This document shows, in pieces, positions 35,241 to 44,698 of a DNA stretch of 64,000 nt. Positions within the stretch are counted from its first letter, which is position 1, and each line of letters opens with the position of its first letter. The notes under the pieces are model-generated. The model worked only from the letters and a program-made list of their open reading frames with translations, had not been told where the DNA came from and did not search any database. Both the position numbers and the translations under genes were made by a program. The stretch is taken from contig JADJQM010000001.1 of the NCBI GenBank assembly GCA_016712715.1, forward strand, positions 2,067,001 through 2,131,000, in the 5' to 3' direction. The stretch comes from Rhodospirillaceae bacterium. Lineage in GTDB: Bacteria > Pseudomonadota > Alphaproteobacteria > Dongiales > Dongiaceae.

Positions 35241-35616
35241 TCTCCCTCAGTTTGGATTCGGCCGATCGGTATTGAGCGGCCCGGTTTTCCGCCTCGATCC
35301 GCGCCTCCTCGGCGTCGACCTGGGTGCTGCGCCAGGCCGTCGTCAACGAGGCGATGGTGGTTTTCTGGCCGGCATTAACCCGACGCAGATCCTCGACCTC
35401 CTTCGAAAAGGCGGTGAGGCGGGCGAGATAGCCGCCCTCGCCATCGATGCTCTCCTGGAGCGCCGCATTGGCGACGGTGAGGCCGTCGATTTCACGCAGC
35501 TGCCAGATGAAGGCCAGCGTGCCACCCAGGCTGAGGCCGGCCACGAAGAGGCCGATCAGCAGCCACGGCGAAGCGCCCCCGGCGAGGCCGAGGGCGAGGT
35601 TAATAAGGCGGCCCAT
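35134..35616 (-). CDS. Rz-like inner-membrane spanin
   Basis: A 160-residue protein with one N-terminal membrane helix (about residues 8-38), then a long charged helix likely to be a coiled coil (REIDGLTVANAALQES...EVEDLRRVNAGQKTTIASL...), which is the i-spanin plan. The ATG at 35616 shares one base with the stop of the upstream membrane-protein gene; the longer frame is out-of-frame upstream coding. The overlapping lipoprotein gene at its 3' end supports the Rz/Rz1 call. Confidence 0.72.
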   Translation of the reverse strand: MGRLINLALGLAGGASPWLLIGLFVAGLSLGGTLAFIWQLREIDGLTVANAALQESIDGEGGYLARLTAFSKEVEDLRRVNAGQKTTIASLTTAWRSTQVDAEEARIEAENRAAQYRSAESKLREIANAPNADPAGVAGHVVDCLRRLRAARAGGGAGAC

Positions 35617-35876
35617 CACAGGGCCATCATCAGAACCGCCGCCAGCAGACCGGCGACGGACCCGACGATCCATTCGAGATGCTTGTGGCGCGAGCCCTTG
35701 AGCGTGAAATCCCAATCGACCTGTGAGACTTCGCGCAGATAGAGGCCAACGGCCGCCAGCATCGCCCACAGCAAGGGCAGGCCGAAGATCAGCGAGAGGA
35801 TGACGACAAACGCCACCGCTACCAGCGAGTGCAGCAGATTGTCGATCGAGAAGATGTCATTGAGCCACGACTTCAT
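35616..35876 (-). CDS. Small two-helix membrane protein of the lysis block
   Basis: An 86-residue protein with hydrophobic segments at about residues 14-47 and 68-86 and a charged linker (REVSQVDWDFTLKGSRHKH). It lies between the endolysin and the spanins. It could be a second holin, an antiholin or a membrane anchor. No family signature is recognised. Confidence 0.6.
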   Translation of the reverse strand: MKSWLNDIFSIDNLLHSLVAVAFVVILSLIFGLPLLWAMLAAVGLYLREVSQVDWDFTLKGSRHKHLEWIVGSVAGLLAAVLMMAL

Positions 35877-35903
35877 GGCGGTTCACTCCAATGGTGAGAG
35901 GGC

Positions 35904-35936
35904 AAAAGAAAAGCCGCGATGCACAGGCACCGCGGC
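35904..35936 (-). terminator. Terminator/attenuator after the endolysin gene
   Basis: Stem GCCGCG (35913-35918) with CGCGGC (35931-35936) and, read leftward, the tail TTTTCTTTT. It lies 38 bp beyond the endolysin stop and before the small membrane-protein gene, so it probably lets some transcription through. Confidence 0.6.
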
Positions 35937-35974
35937 GAGATGAAAAATTGATGAGAACGGCCGAAACCGCGCCG

Positions 35975-36703
35975 CTATTCGAGGCCGTTCTTGCGCTTCC
36001 AGTAGGCGCGGAGAAGGAAATAGCCGCCGATGCCGAGCGCCATCATGGCGCACAGCACCCAGGGGCCAAGCTCCATCAGCGACTGGATCGTCCAGCCGAC
36101 ATCGCTTGCCTGCTGGGCATACTCATTCACCTGGGCGAGCGAGCCGGCGCTGCCGAGAACCGTCGCGGCTGTCTTGATCCCCATGTCCTTTGTGAGCAGC
36201 ACGGGCGGCTCGGCCGCGACCGCCTGCGGCATCGGCGTCTTGTCGCGGCTACGCGCGGCCTTGAGATAAAGAGCGGCTTCACGCGCCCGGCGACTGACGA
36301 GGCCGGGGAGGGTGACTTTCTTGCCATTCACCGTTGCCTTGTTCCACATGGCAAAGGCCTTCGCCGCCGCCTCGGCGTTGCCGGCATTGTGTTGCTTCAG
36401 GACGGTGCTCTTCTGGAAGGCGCCAAGGCCGACATTGAAAGCGAAGGACGTCATCGCCGCCAATTGATTCGGGTTCGTCTTTACGCTGCAGAGCCGGCGG
36501 ACACCGGCGACAAAGCCTTCGAGATCCTGGGCGAGGAGATTATCCGCCTCGGCCTTAGTAATCCGCATGCCCCTCTTGACGCCTTCGGTATGCCCGTAGC
36601 CGATCGTCCATACGCCGGCCGGGCAGCGATAGGCCTCCAGCTCGCAACCCTCGAAATCCTGAATCAGGTCAACGCCCTCCGCGTTGATCGGAAAGGTGTT
36701 CAT
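35975..36703 (-). CDS. GH24 endolysin (T4-type lysozyme) with C-terminal membrane helix
   Basis: A 242-residue muramidase. The catalytic Glu18, Cys27 and Thr33 have T4 lysozyme spacing (Glu11, Asp20, Thr26), with Cys at the Asp position in AYRCPAGVWTIGYGHT, a natural variant; Asp-to-Cys T4 lysozyme is known to stay active. The lysozyme domain ends near residue 155, followed by a linker and a hydrophobic segment (about 212-234) before a basic tail, which may tether the enzyme to the membrane. It follows the holin gene. Confidence 0.9.
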   Translation of the reverse strand: MNTFPINAEGVDLIQDFEGCELEAYRCPAGVWTIGYGHTEGVKRGMRITKAEADNLLAQDLEGFVAGVRRLCSVKTNPNQLAAMTSFAFNVGLGAFQKSTVLKQHNAGNAEAAAKAFAMWNKATVNGKKVTLPGLVSRRAREAALYLKAARSRDKTPMPQAVAAEPPVLLTKDMGIKTAATVLGSAGSLAQVNEYAQQASDVGWTIQSLMELGPWVLCAMMALGIGGYFLLRAYWKRKNGLE

Positions 36704-36726
36704 CTTGCTCTCCTCGCGATGATGAT

Positions 36727-36743
36727 GGCGAACGCCGTTCGCC
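36727..36743. repeat. 17-bp palindrome containing the dispersed 15-mer GCGAACGCCGTTCGC
   Basis: A near-perfect palindrome in the holin-endolysin intergenic gap. The same 15-mer occurs exactly at 45863-45877, 53904-53918 and 60979-60993, and with one mismatch at 43858-43872. It was not noticed in the chromosomal part. Confidence 0.6.
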
Positions 36744-36754
36744 TCTTGGGCGGA

Positions 36755-37108
36755 TTACTTCTTGTCCGCCGCCTTGCTGACAGTGCCGGACGCCGCATCG
36801 ACGACCCGCAGGACGATGATCTCGATCCAGGCCGGGCCGAGATACGAAATGATGATGATGGCGCCGGTTGCCGTCTTGCCGGTGAAGCCGAAAAACTCCG
36901 CGACGCCATCGGCCGCGAGGCCGAAGGAGAGTGCGATCAGCAGCTCCCACAACAGATGCCAGGACCAGAAGCGCCGCTGCGCCTTCTGGACCTGGCGCAC
37001 ATGCCACAGCATGCGGCCGAGCCAGGCGAGGCCTGTGACGCTCGCCATCGAGTAGATGGCCTGTTTGATCTCTGGCGGCAGATACTCGAACAAGGCGCCA
37101 TCCCCCAT
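36755..37108 (-). CDS. Phage holin (LydA-like)
   Basis: A 117-residue membrane protein with three likely helices (about residues 15-38, 48-70 and 80-100) and a charged C-terminal tail (SKAADKK). Size, topology and place directly upstream of the endolysin gene fit a class I holin; the sequence (GLAADGVAEFFGFTGKTATGAI) recalls LydA/phage_holin families. It would form the pore that releases the endolysin. It is preceded by the terminator after the tail-fibre gene. Confidence 0.75.
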   Translation of the reverse strand: MGDGALFEYLPPEIKQAIYSMASVTGLAWLGRMLWHVRQVQKAQRRFWSWHLLWELLIALSFGLAADGVAEFFGFTGKTATGAIIIISYLGPAWIEIIVLRVVDAASGTVSKAADKK

Positions 37109-37120
37109 GTCAGATGATGA

Positions 37121-37153
37121 AAGAAAAGCCCCGCCGGAGATGCCGGCGGGGCT
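37121..37153 (-). terminator. Terminator between the tail fibre and holin genes
   Basis: A perfect 11-bp stem AGCCCCGCCGG with its complement and a five-base loop; read leftward the stem is followed by TTTTCTTTC. It separates the tail genes from the lysis block. Confidence 0.7.
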
Positions 37154-37157
37154 GTGA

Positions 37158-40100
37158 TCAAGCGTATTCCATGACGACGATCAGGCCGGAGCCACCATTG
37201 CCGCCGGCCGCATAGCTGCTGCCGTCGTTGTAGACGGTGAGACCGCCGCCACCGCCGCCGCCAGAATTCGCCGGAGCGGCGTTACCGGCCGTCACCGTGC
37301 CCGATGTCCGAACGATGGGATGCGCGCCCGGCCCACCGATGGGGCCAGCCGCTTTACCACCGCGCGTGCCGTGCGTGAAGTTCGCGCCGTAATAGCTGGC
37401 GACGTTGTAGCCAGCTTCACCCTTGACATTGATGTCGCCACCGACGCCATCGCCGCCGCTGTTGTCACGAAGATTGGTTTTGGCAGCAAAGCCATTCTGG
37501 CCGTTGCCACCCTTCCCACCCGTCGCTGAAACATGGGCGCCGAAACTCGACGTGCCACCCGTGCTGCCGTCGTTCGATCCGGCCGCAGCTGCACCGCCAT
37601 TGCCACCGGTGCCGATCGTCACCGTCTCCGTCGACCCGAGAGCGGCCGCCAGGATCTTCTTCCAGGCATAACCGCCACCGGCACCGGAGCCACCGGTGTT
37701 GAGCGCGCTGGTCGCACCGGACCGCGCTGCCGGCACCGCCCCAGCGCCAAGAACCTCGACAGTGAATAGGCTGCCGAGGCGTTCTTGTTGTAGGTGCCGG
37801 AGGCCGTGAAGACCTGGACACCGATCAGCCGACCGCCCACATCGGCCGCAAGATCGTCGAGTGCCGTTTGCAACCCGGTGACATCGGCGATCGCGTGGCT
37901 GTGCGAAACCGCCGCCTTGCCATCGATCGCTGCCTGCAGGCCCGTCACATCGGCGATCACATGGCTATGTGACGCCGCTGCGAAAGCTCCGCTCGCCTGG
38001 GTCGCGGCCGTGCCGAGGCCCAGGGTTGTCCGTGCCGTCGCCGCGTCGGCATCATCGATCAGCGATCGGCCGTAGGCGGAGAGATCCGCCGTCGTGAAGG
38101 TGTCGGCCGCCGTCGCGTAGATCAGCTTGTTGGCGCTCGTCGTCACGCCAGCCAAGGCCGTCAGCGTGGCATCCGCCGCCTGGAAGGCCGAGCTCGCCTG
38201 GGTCGCGGCGGTGCCGAGGCCCAGGGTTGTCCGTGCCGTCGCCGCGTCGGCATCATCGATCAGCGATCGGCCGTAAGCGGAGAGATCCGCCGTCGTGAAA
38301 GTGTCGGCCGCCGTCGAGTAGATGAGCTTATTGGCGCTCGTCGTCACGCCAGCCAAGGCCGTCAGCGTGGCATCCGCCGCCTGGAAGGCCGAGCTCGCCT
38401 GGGTCGCGGCGGTGCCGAGGCCCAGGGTTGTCCGCGCCGTCGCCGCGTCGGCATCATCGATCAGCGATCGGCCGTAAGCGGACAGGTCCGCCGTCGTGAA
38501 AGTGTCGGCCGCCGTCGAGTAGATGATCTTGTTGGCGCTCGTCGTCACGCCAGCCAGGGCGGTCAGCGTGGCGTCGAGCGGCTGCTTGCCGTCGATCGCC
38601 GTCTGCAGGCCGGTGACATCAGCGATCACGTGGCTGTGCGACGCCGCCGCAAAAGCACCGCTCGCCTGGGTCGCGGCCGTACCGAGGCCCAAGGTTCCCG
38701 CGCACCGTGGCCGCGTCGGCATCATCCAGCAGCGATCGGGCGAACGCCGTCAGATCGGCCAGGGCGAAGGCATCCGGCCCTGTCGCATAGACGATCTTGT
38801 TGGCGCTCATCGTGAGAGCCGCGAAGGCGGTCAGCGTGGCATCGAGCGGCTGCTTGCCGTCGATCGCCGTCTGCAAGCCGGTCACATCGGCAATGACATG
38901 ACCGTGCCCAACTGCCGACTTGCCATCGAGCGCCGTCTGCAAGCCCGTCACGTCGGCAATGGCATGACCATGCACCGCCGCAGCCGTCCCTGCCAAGGCA
39001 TCCGCGATGGCATCGAGATCATCCTGCAGGCCGGTGACGTCGCCGATGACATGAGCATGCGAAACCGCCGCCTTGCCATCGATCGCTGCCTGCAAGCCCG
39101 TCACATCGGCGATCACATGGCTATGTGACGCCGCTGCGAAAGCTCCGCTCGCCTGGGTCGCGGCCGTGCCGAGGCCCAGGGTTGTCCGTGCCGTCGCCGC
39201 GTCGGCATCATCGATCAGCGATCGGCCGTAAGCGGACAGGTCCGCCGTCGTGAAAGTGTCGGCCGCCGTCGAGTAGATGATCTTGTTGGCGCTCGTCGTC
39301 ACGCCAGCCAAGGCCGTCAGCGTGGCATCCGCCGCCTGGAAGGCCGAGCTCGCCTGGGTCGCGGCGGTGCCGAGGCCCAGGTTGTCCGCGCCGTCGCCGC
39401 GTCGGCATCATCGATCAGCGATCGGCCGTAAGCGGACAGGTCCGCCGTCGTGAAAGTGTCGGCCGCCGTCGAGTAGATGATCTTGTTGGCGCTCGTCGTC
39501 ACGCCAGCCAGGGCGGTCAGCGTGGCGTCGAGCGGCTGCTTGCCGTCGATCGCCGTCTGCAGGCCGGTGACATCAGCGATCACGTGGCTGTGCGATGCCG
39601 CCGCGAAGGCACCGCTCGCCTGCGTCGCGGCCGTACCGAGGCCCAAGGTGCCACGCACCGTGGCCGCGTCGGCATCATCCAGCAGCGATCGGGCAAACGC
39701 CGTCAGATCGGCCAGGGCGAAGGCATCCGGCCCCGTCGCATAGACGATCTTGTTGGCGCTCATCGTGAGAGCCGCGAAGGCGGTCAGCGTGGCATCGAGC
39801 GGCTGCTTGCCGTCGAGTGCCGTCTGCAGGCCGGTGACATCGGCGATCACATGACCGTGCCCGATAGCCGACTTGCCATCGAGCGCGGCCTGCAAGCCCG
39901 TCACGTTGGCAATGGCATGACCATGACCGACCGCCGACTTGCCGGCGAGCGCCGTATCGATACCGTCCAGCTCCGCCTGCAGGCCGGTGACATCCTCGAT
40001 CGCGTGATCGTGGACCGCCGCTGCCTTGCCATCGAGCGCGCCCTGCAGGCCCGTCACATCGGCAATGGCATGGCCATGACCGACCGCCGACTTGCCGGCG

Positions 40101-40729
40101 AGCGCCGTATCGATACCGTCCAGCTCCGCCTGCAGGCCGGTGACATCCTCGATCGCGTGATCGTGGGCCGCCGCTGCCTTGCCATCGAGCACGCCCTGCA
40201 AGCCCGTCACGTCGGCAATGGCATGACCATGACCGAGCGGAGACTTTCCAGCGATCGCCGTACCCACGGCGCCGAAGGTTGCCTCGATGTCATCCAGCAC
40301 ACCCGGCAAACCGACGACGTCGGCGATTGCATGGCCGTGAGCCGAAGCCGCCTTGCCATCGAGCGCGCCCTGCAGGCCCGTCACATCGGCAATGGCATGG
40401 CCATGACCGAGCGCAGACTTGCCGGCGAGCGCCGTACCGATGCCGTCCAGCTCCACCTGCAGGTCGGTGACATCGGCGACCGCATGGCTGTGAGCCGAGG
40501 CCGCCTTGCCATCGAGCGCGCCCTGCAGGCCCGTCACGTTGGCAATTGCATGACCATGCACCGCCGCAGCCTTGCCGGCGAGAGCATCCGTCAGGCCTGG
40601 CACGTCATCGATGCCGTCGATTTGCGCGCCGCCGCTCATCACCGCGACAGCGATGGGAGCCGCCTGCTTGATGACGACAACGATCGTCTCGATCGCCGCC
40701 TGCACCGTGATGAGAGTCGGGTCGGTCAA
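37158..40729 (-). CDS. Long tail fibre protein with tandem repeats and glycine-rich tip (three one-base frameshifts)
   Basis: Three single-base changes split one gene of about 1,190 codons: a missing G at 39380-39381, an extra C at 38697-38699 and a missing C at 37774-37775. The body is repeats of the type HxHAIADVTGLQxALDGKA (phage tail repeat), then ~67-residue units (LTALAGVTTSANKxIYSTAADTF...) that recur every 201 bp in the DNA. One spacing is 200 bp exactly where the G is missing, which confirms that break. The C terminus is a glycine-rich adhesin (GGNGGAAAAGSN...SGLIVVMEYA). The fibre contacts the host receptor. Confidence 0.85.
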
Positions 40730-41109
40730 CGTGTCACTCCACCGATAACGGAGAAATAGCCGCGCAGAATCGTCGTCACGACGCCGTCAGGGTTCGTGAT
40801 TTCGAGGTCGTAGACGTAGTTTTTGACCGGCGGAAAGATGCCAGGGTCGCAATCGACCGAGAGGGTCGCTGTCGCTGCCGGCTCCAGGATCAGACGGATT
40901 CGCCCCTCTTCCGCCTCGATCTCGATGCTCTCGGCCTCGGTCGAAAGCTCCAGCGCCACCTCGCCAGCAATGCCGTCACGGATCTGCATCCGGGCGGTAA
41001 AGCCATCAAGAGGGAGCGTCGCACCCTCGAATGAGTTCTGATGAAGCTCCAGAACCCGCTCGAAGGTGTCGCCCTGCTGGCAGGTAAAGGTGTGTGTGCC
41101 CGCGTCCAT
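40726..41109 (-). CDS. Hypothetical tail/baseplate-associated protein
   Basis: A 127-residue beta-rich protein (THTFTCQQGDTFERVLELHQ...FTARMQIRD...YDLEITNPDGVVTTILRGYFSVIGGVTR). The QGDT start and the RGYFSV ending resemble small baseplate or fibre-attachment proteins found next to tail fibres, but I cannot name the family. Its stop overlaps the tail fibre start by four bases, so the two are translationally coupled. Confidence 0.6.
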   Translation of the reverse strand: MDAGTHTFTCQQGDTFERVLELHQNSFEGATLPLDGFTARMQIRDGIAGEVALELSTEAESIEIEAEEGRIRLILEPAATATLSVDCDPGIFPPVKNYVYDLEITNPDGVVTTILRGYFSVIGGVTR

Positions 41110-41136
41110 CGGAGATCCTTGCGAGAAAGTGATGTC

Positions 41137-41541
41137 TCAGAGCTCGACCGCAGCCAGCCACATGTTCTCAATCTGCTGCTGGGTCAGACTGAGCGCCGTC
41201 GCCAGTTGCGCGATGAGGGGATGGTCGAAGCGATACTCGCTCGCATACTCCCACTCGACCTTGGCGGCACCGCCGAGGCCGGCAACGGTCGTTTCCACCG
41301 TGTCCAACAGGCCTTGATTGAGAAGGACGAGACGAATCTGACGCGCGCTGATCGGCGGAAAAACCACCTCCGGCGTGTCGGATTGAGGCGGCGCATATTC
41401 CTGCCCATCCCAGGTCCAGCCGATCTCGACATTGTCCGGCGCGTCGCCGCGCACGGCCGCCATCAAGGTCGGATGCAGGACCGGCTCTGCGTTGAAGATC
41501 TCAGCGACGGCGCCATTTTCGAGGCGAACAAACTTGCTCAT
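41137..41541 (-). CDS. Putative tail fibre assembly/XkdW-like protein
   Basis: A 134-residue protein starting MSKFVRLENGAVAEIFNAEPVLHPTL, a common beginning for small fibre-accessory proteins, with an acidic middle (PDNVEIGWTWDGQEYAPP) and a helical C terminus. Its position between two fibre/adhesin genes supports a role as fibre chaperone or part. The functional call is inference from context. Confidence 0.55.
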   Translation of the reverse strand: MSKFVRLENGAVAEIFNAEPVLHPTLMAAVRGDAPDNVEIGWTWDGQEYAPPQSDTPEVVFPPISARQIRLVLLNQGLLDTVETTVAGLGGAAKVEWEYASEYRFDHPLIAQLATALSLTQQQIENMWLAAVEL

Positions 41542-41555
41542 GCTGTCTCTCCAGA

Positions 41556-42479
41556 TCAGGCGAATTCGAAGACGACAACACGGCCGGAGCCGCCATTGCC
41601 GCCGGCACAGTTGCCGCTTTGATAAACCGTGATTCCGGGCGAGCCGCCGCCGCCTGTATTGGCATCGGCGTCGAAGCCGTTGCTAGGCAGCGATGGATTG
41701 ACCCCCGGCCGCGCGCCCGGCCCGCCGATCGGACCAGCGCCTCGGGCACCGGTGCCGCTGATGATGGTCGGACCCCAGAAGCCGGGCGGAATGACTGGCG
41801 AGTCACCCTTCCAATTGATGTCGCCACCCGTGCCATCACCGCCGGAGCAGTCGTAATTCGACGGCATGGTCATACCCTGGGAACCGCTGCGGTACGGGCC
41901 ACCCTTGCCGCCGGTCGCGGAGACATGGGCACCGAACGAGGTTGTGCCGCCGTTGCTGCCGTTGGCCGTGCCATCGGCGCCACCGTTACCGCCAGCGCCG
42001 ATCGTCACCGTCGTATTGGTGGCGAGTGCCGAATTCAGCAGACGCTTGACCGCCGCACCGCCACCAGCGCCAGGGCCGCCAACGCCGCTGGCGCTCGCGC
42101 CGCCGGCACCGCCACCCGCACCGCCGCCACCGCCCAGCACATAGACGAGGACGTTGTGAGCGGCGACGTTCTTGGTATAGGTGCCGGACGCCGTAATGTT
42201 GACGACGTTCAGCAGCCGGCCGCTCGCCGCTTCCTCCGGGTCAGGAATGAGCTCTGACAGAGCCTGCAAGAGCTGGGTGTCGTCGGCGGCGTCAAGCGTC
42301 AGGCCCGCCGCGAGGATGACGTTACTGATCTCCTCCTGCACGCGGTTCAGCCAGTGCGCGTCCATGATGGTGCCGGGGAATCCTTCGCCCGGATTGCAAT
42401 TGGCGAAATAGCCAGGCGTACCGCCAGCCGGATAAGTCGGCTTCACGGCAACAGCGGTCGCGACATCGATGCGATGCAT
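41556..42479 (-). CDS. Glycine-rich tail tip adhesin
   Basis: A 307-residue protein. Residues 1-90 (MHRIDVATAVAVKPTYPAGGTPGYFANCNPGEGFPGT..., HWLNRVQEEISNVI) form an attachment domain seen in Mu-like tail proteins. The rest is dominated by Gly runs (LGGGGGAGGGAGG...) in blocks that probably make a polyglycine bundle, ending in NGGSGRVVVFEFA. The same kind of ending occurs on the long tail fibre at 37158, so the receptor-binding module exists in two copies. It probably recognises the cell surface. Confidence 0.75.
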   Translation of the reverse strand: MHRIDVATAVAVKPTYPAGGTPGYFANCNPGEGFPGTIMDAHWLNRVQEEISNVILAAGLTLDAADDTQLLQALSELIPDPEEAASGRLLNVVNITASGTYTKNVAAHNVLVYVLGGGGGAGGGAGGASASGVGGPGAGGGAAVKRLLNSALATNTTVTIGAGGNGGADGTANGSNGGTTSFGAHVSATGGKGGPYRSGSQGMTMPSNYDCSGGDGTGGDINWKGDSPVIPPGFWGPTIISGTGARGAGPIGGPGARPGVNPSLPSNGFDADANTGGGGSPGITVYQSGNCAGGNGGSGRVVVFEFA

Positions 42480-42481
42480 GG

Positions 42482-43096
42482 TCAGTCCTCAAATTCAAAG
42501 GTGACGATTGTGTGGGCGGGTGCTGCACGGCGAATGACGCAGCGCAGAAGGTTGATGTTTGGCGGAACGCAGAGGCCCGTGCCGGCAGACGAACAGCCAG
42601 CGCGGGCATATGAGACGGTCTGGTTAAGCACCTTCACCGTCCACCAATAGGGACAGTCGGCAACGGTATCGCACCCCACGACGGCCACACCGCAACGCGC
42701 CGGGAAGCGCTCGATGATCTCCACTTCGAAGCCAACGAGGCTCGCAAGGTAGACAAAGAAGGCCGGTGTCTGTTGACCGCGCGCCGCGATCTTCAGGCAG
42801 AGCGCAATCTGGCGCTCCGCAACCGTAAGCCCAGCCGGCGTACATTCATCCGGCAGGCCAAAGACACGCTCCCAATCGGGCAGCAGCTCGACCGCGGAGC
42901 ATGGGAAGCTCTCGATCTCCAGCAACTGACAGCCGCGATCGTGAAGCCGCCGCTGCTCTTCGCCCACCGCTTGCCAGAAGCGATAGAGAACCGTCTCCGG
43001 ATCTCGCGGCCAGGCGTAACCCTGCGGCAGGAGATCGAGCGCGAGCGCCGCGAAGTCGTCGACCGTCAGGCCGCAAAGAGGATCGATGCGCGCCAT
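42482..43096 (-). CDS. Baseplate/tail protein, DUF2313 (Mu gp48, YmfQ-like)
   Basis: A 204-residue protein matching the YmfQ/Mu gp48 pattern: ALALDLLPQGYAWPRDPET, FWQAVGEEQRRLHDRG, then LLPDWERVFGLPDECTP and a C-terminal region with paired Cys (CPYWW..., CSSAG). In Mu-like phages it follows the baseplate J protein and connects wedge and fibres. It lies 12 bp downstream of that gene here. Confidence 0.85.
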   Translation of the reverse strand: MARIDPLCGLTVDDFAALALDLLPQGYAWPRDPETVLYRFWQAVGEEQRRLHDRGCQLLEIESFPCSAVELLPDWERVFGLPDECTPAGLTVAERQIALCLKIAARGQQTPAFFVYLASLVGFEVEIIERFPARCGVAVVGCDTVADCPYWWTVKVLNQTVSYARAGCSSAGTGLCVPPNINLLRCVIRRAAPAHTIVTFEFED

Positions 43097-43108
43097 GTTC
43101 TCTCGTCC

Positions 43109-44202
43109 TCAAGCGGTAAAGGTGAGCGTGCCCAGCGTCGCGAGATCGCCGATCGAGACAGTGACATCCGCCGCCGGCACGAGAACCTCGTGCCGGTATT
43201 CCCCGAGGCAGAGGCGATCGCCGCCCAAAGCCAAGAGCGCGGAATGGTGAGGCCCGGTGCTGCCGAGCGCAGCAGCAGATCCCGAAGTTCCAGCTCGACA
43301 GCGAGCCGGGTTTCCGGCGTGTCCGGCGTGAGTCCCTTGACCGTCACATTGATCGGGTGCGGCACAGGTGCGACCACGAAGACATTGGCCGTCACCGGCC
43401 GCAGCGGCGCGATATGATCGGCCACCTCCGCCAGATCGTCGGTGTAAGTCGGCCACCCAAGCCCTTGCGGGAAGCCATCATCGTCAGCCCGGACGCGGTC
43501 CATCATGAACCGCACGACCACGGTGCCAGCGCCGAATTCCAGCGGCGAAACCCAGGCCCGAGTCACCCCCGGAACCTCCAAGGCCCAGCGGATATAGTCG
43601 TTGGCGTTGCCGCCATGCGGCGGCTTCTGCAGCTCGAAGAGCAACCGAGCACGCAATTCCTCGTCCGGCTCCTCATCGGCGCCGCCCGTCATTGCCGTTT
43701 GCAGCGTCGCCTGGGCTACGATCGCCGGCAGCGCCGCGATCAGCGTCACCGTCACGCCGTCGTCGAGGTTGCCGGCAGCACCCGGCGACACAGCCTCGGC
43801 TGGCACGATCGCCTCGCCCCCAGCAATGATGGCGTCGTCGGTCGTGCGGTAAAGGACGCGAACGCCGTTCACCGCGCCCGACTGCACTTCGGAGCCGAGC
43901 GCAATCTCGGCGCCGTCCTGACCCGTAAAGCGGATCGTGCCCGTCGCTCGCACCGCGCCCTTCCGGGCAAGGCCGAAGATCGTGCACCAGCGCTCCAGGA
44001 ACTGCGCATTTGCCGTGTCGGGAATCGTCTGCTGAACCACCCAATCGAGGCGGCCGTAAGCGAGATGCGTGAGGCCGGCCATCACTTCCGACGAAACGCG
44101 GATATTGCTGTGGCGGAGGCGCGAATCCGCCCCCGGCAGGCGCGCACTGAAATCCGCCGCGCTGCGCTGCCGCAGCTCGGTCAAGGTCGGTCGCTGAAAC
44201 AT
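43109..44202 (-). CDS. Baseplate wedge protein J (Mu gp47), one -1 frameshift near the C terminus
   Basis: A protein of about 364 residues with the baseplate J pattern (FQRPTLTELRQRSAADFSARLPGAD..., QFLERWCTIFGLARKGAVRATGTIRFTGQDG, NANDYIRWALEVPGVTRAWV). The frame breaks at the C-run 43201-43204. Restoring one base gives ...ASGEYRHEVLVPAADVTVSIGDLATLGTLTFTA, the expected ending, with stop at 43109. Uncorrected, translation runs into the next gene. The ATG at 44202 fits the family start. The protein is a wedge component of the contractile baseplate. Confidence 0.85.
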
Positions 44203-44212
44203 CGCTGATCCT

Positions 44213-44692
44213 TCAGGCGGGCGGGCTTGCAAGCCCGTTCAATTGATCCCAAACCCAATCGAGGCGCTGCCGGATCGGCTCGCCGTCGTTGCGGTAGAGC
44301 GTGATGAGGAGGTCGAGGCGATCGATGCCGTTCCATTCGGCCTCAACCTCGATCGACTTGGCGATGCCGTCCTCGACCAGCCATCGCAGGGCTTCCCGCG
44401 AATACTCGATCGCCCGGCGCCGCACGTTCTCAGTGCGCTTTTCCCGGCAGAGCAACCAGAGCCGCGAGCCGATGTTGCCAACTTCCAGGCCCGGCCCCCC
44501 CGTATCGGCCCACCAACCGCGCCGTGTCGTCGCCTCATCCGGGAGGCGATCATCGACCAGCGCCAGACGATCGGTCATGAGCGAGATAATGACCGCCGTG
44601 CGCAGATCCGCCTCGGCCGACGGACCCGGCGGCTCCAGCAGCCAATCGCCCGACAGCGCCGCTGCGGACCAAGTATGCGAGAAATCGACCAT
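44213..44692 (-). CDS. Baseplate protein gp46 family (gp25-like wedge)
   Basis: A 159-residue protein with the Mu gp46 signature: LRTAVIISLMTDRLALVDDRLPDE, RRGWWADTGGPGLEVGNIGSRLWLLCREKRT and an ending with SIEVEAEWNGIDRLDLLITLYR. Together with baseplate J and gp48 it forms the wedge. It lies 10 bp before the baseplate J gene. Confidence 0.88.
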   Translation of the reverse strand: MVDFSHTWSAAALSGDWLLEPPGPSAEADLRTAVIISLMTDRLALVDDRLPDEATTRRGWWADTGGPGLEVGNIGSRLWLLCREKRTENVRRRAIEYSREALRWLVEDGIAKSIEVEAEWNGIDRLDLLITLYRNDGEPIRQRLDWVWDQLNGLASPPA

Positions 44693-44698
44693 GCACCC

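Noticed and set aside
37158..40729. Repeat array in the tail fibre region as a CRISPR
   Set aside because: Units are ~201 bp, coding and in frame with tail-repeat motifs; there are no short repeats with unique spacers.
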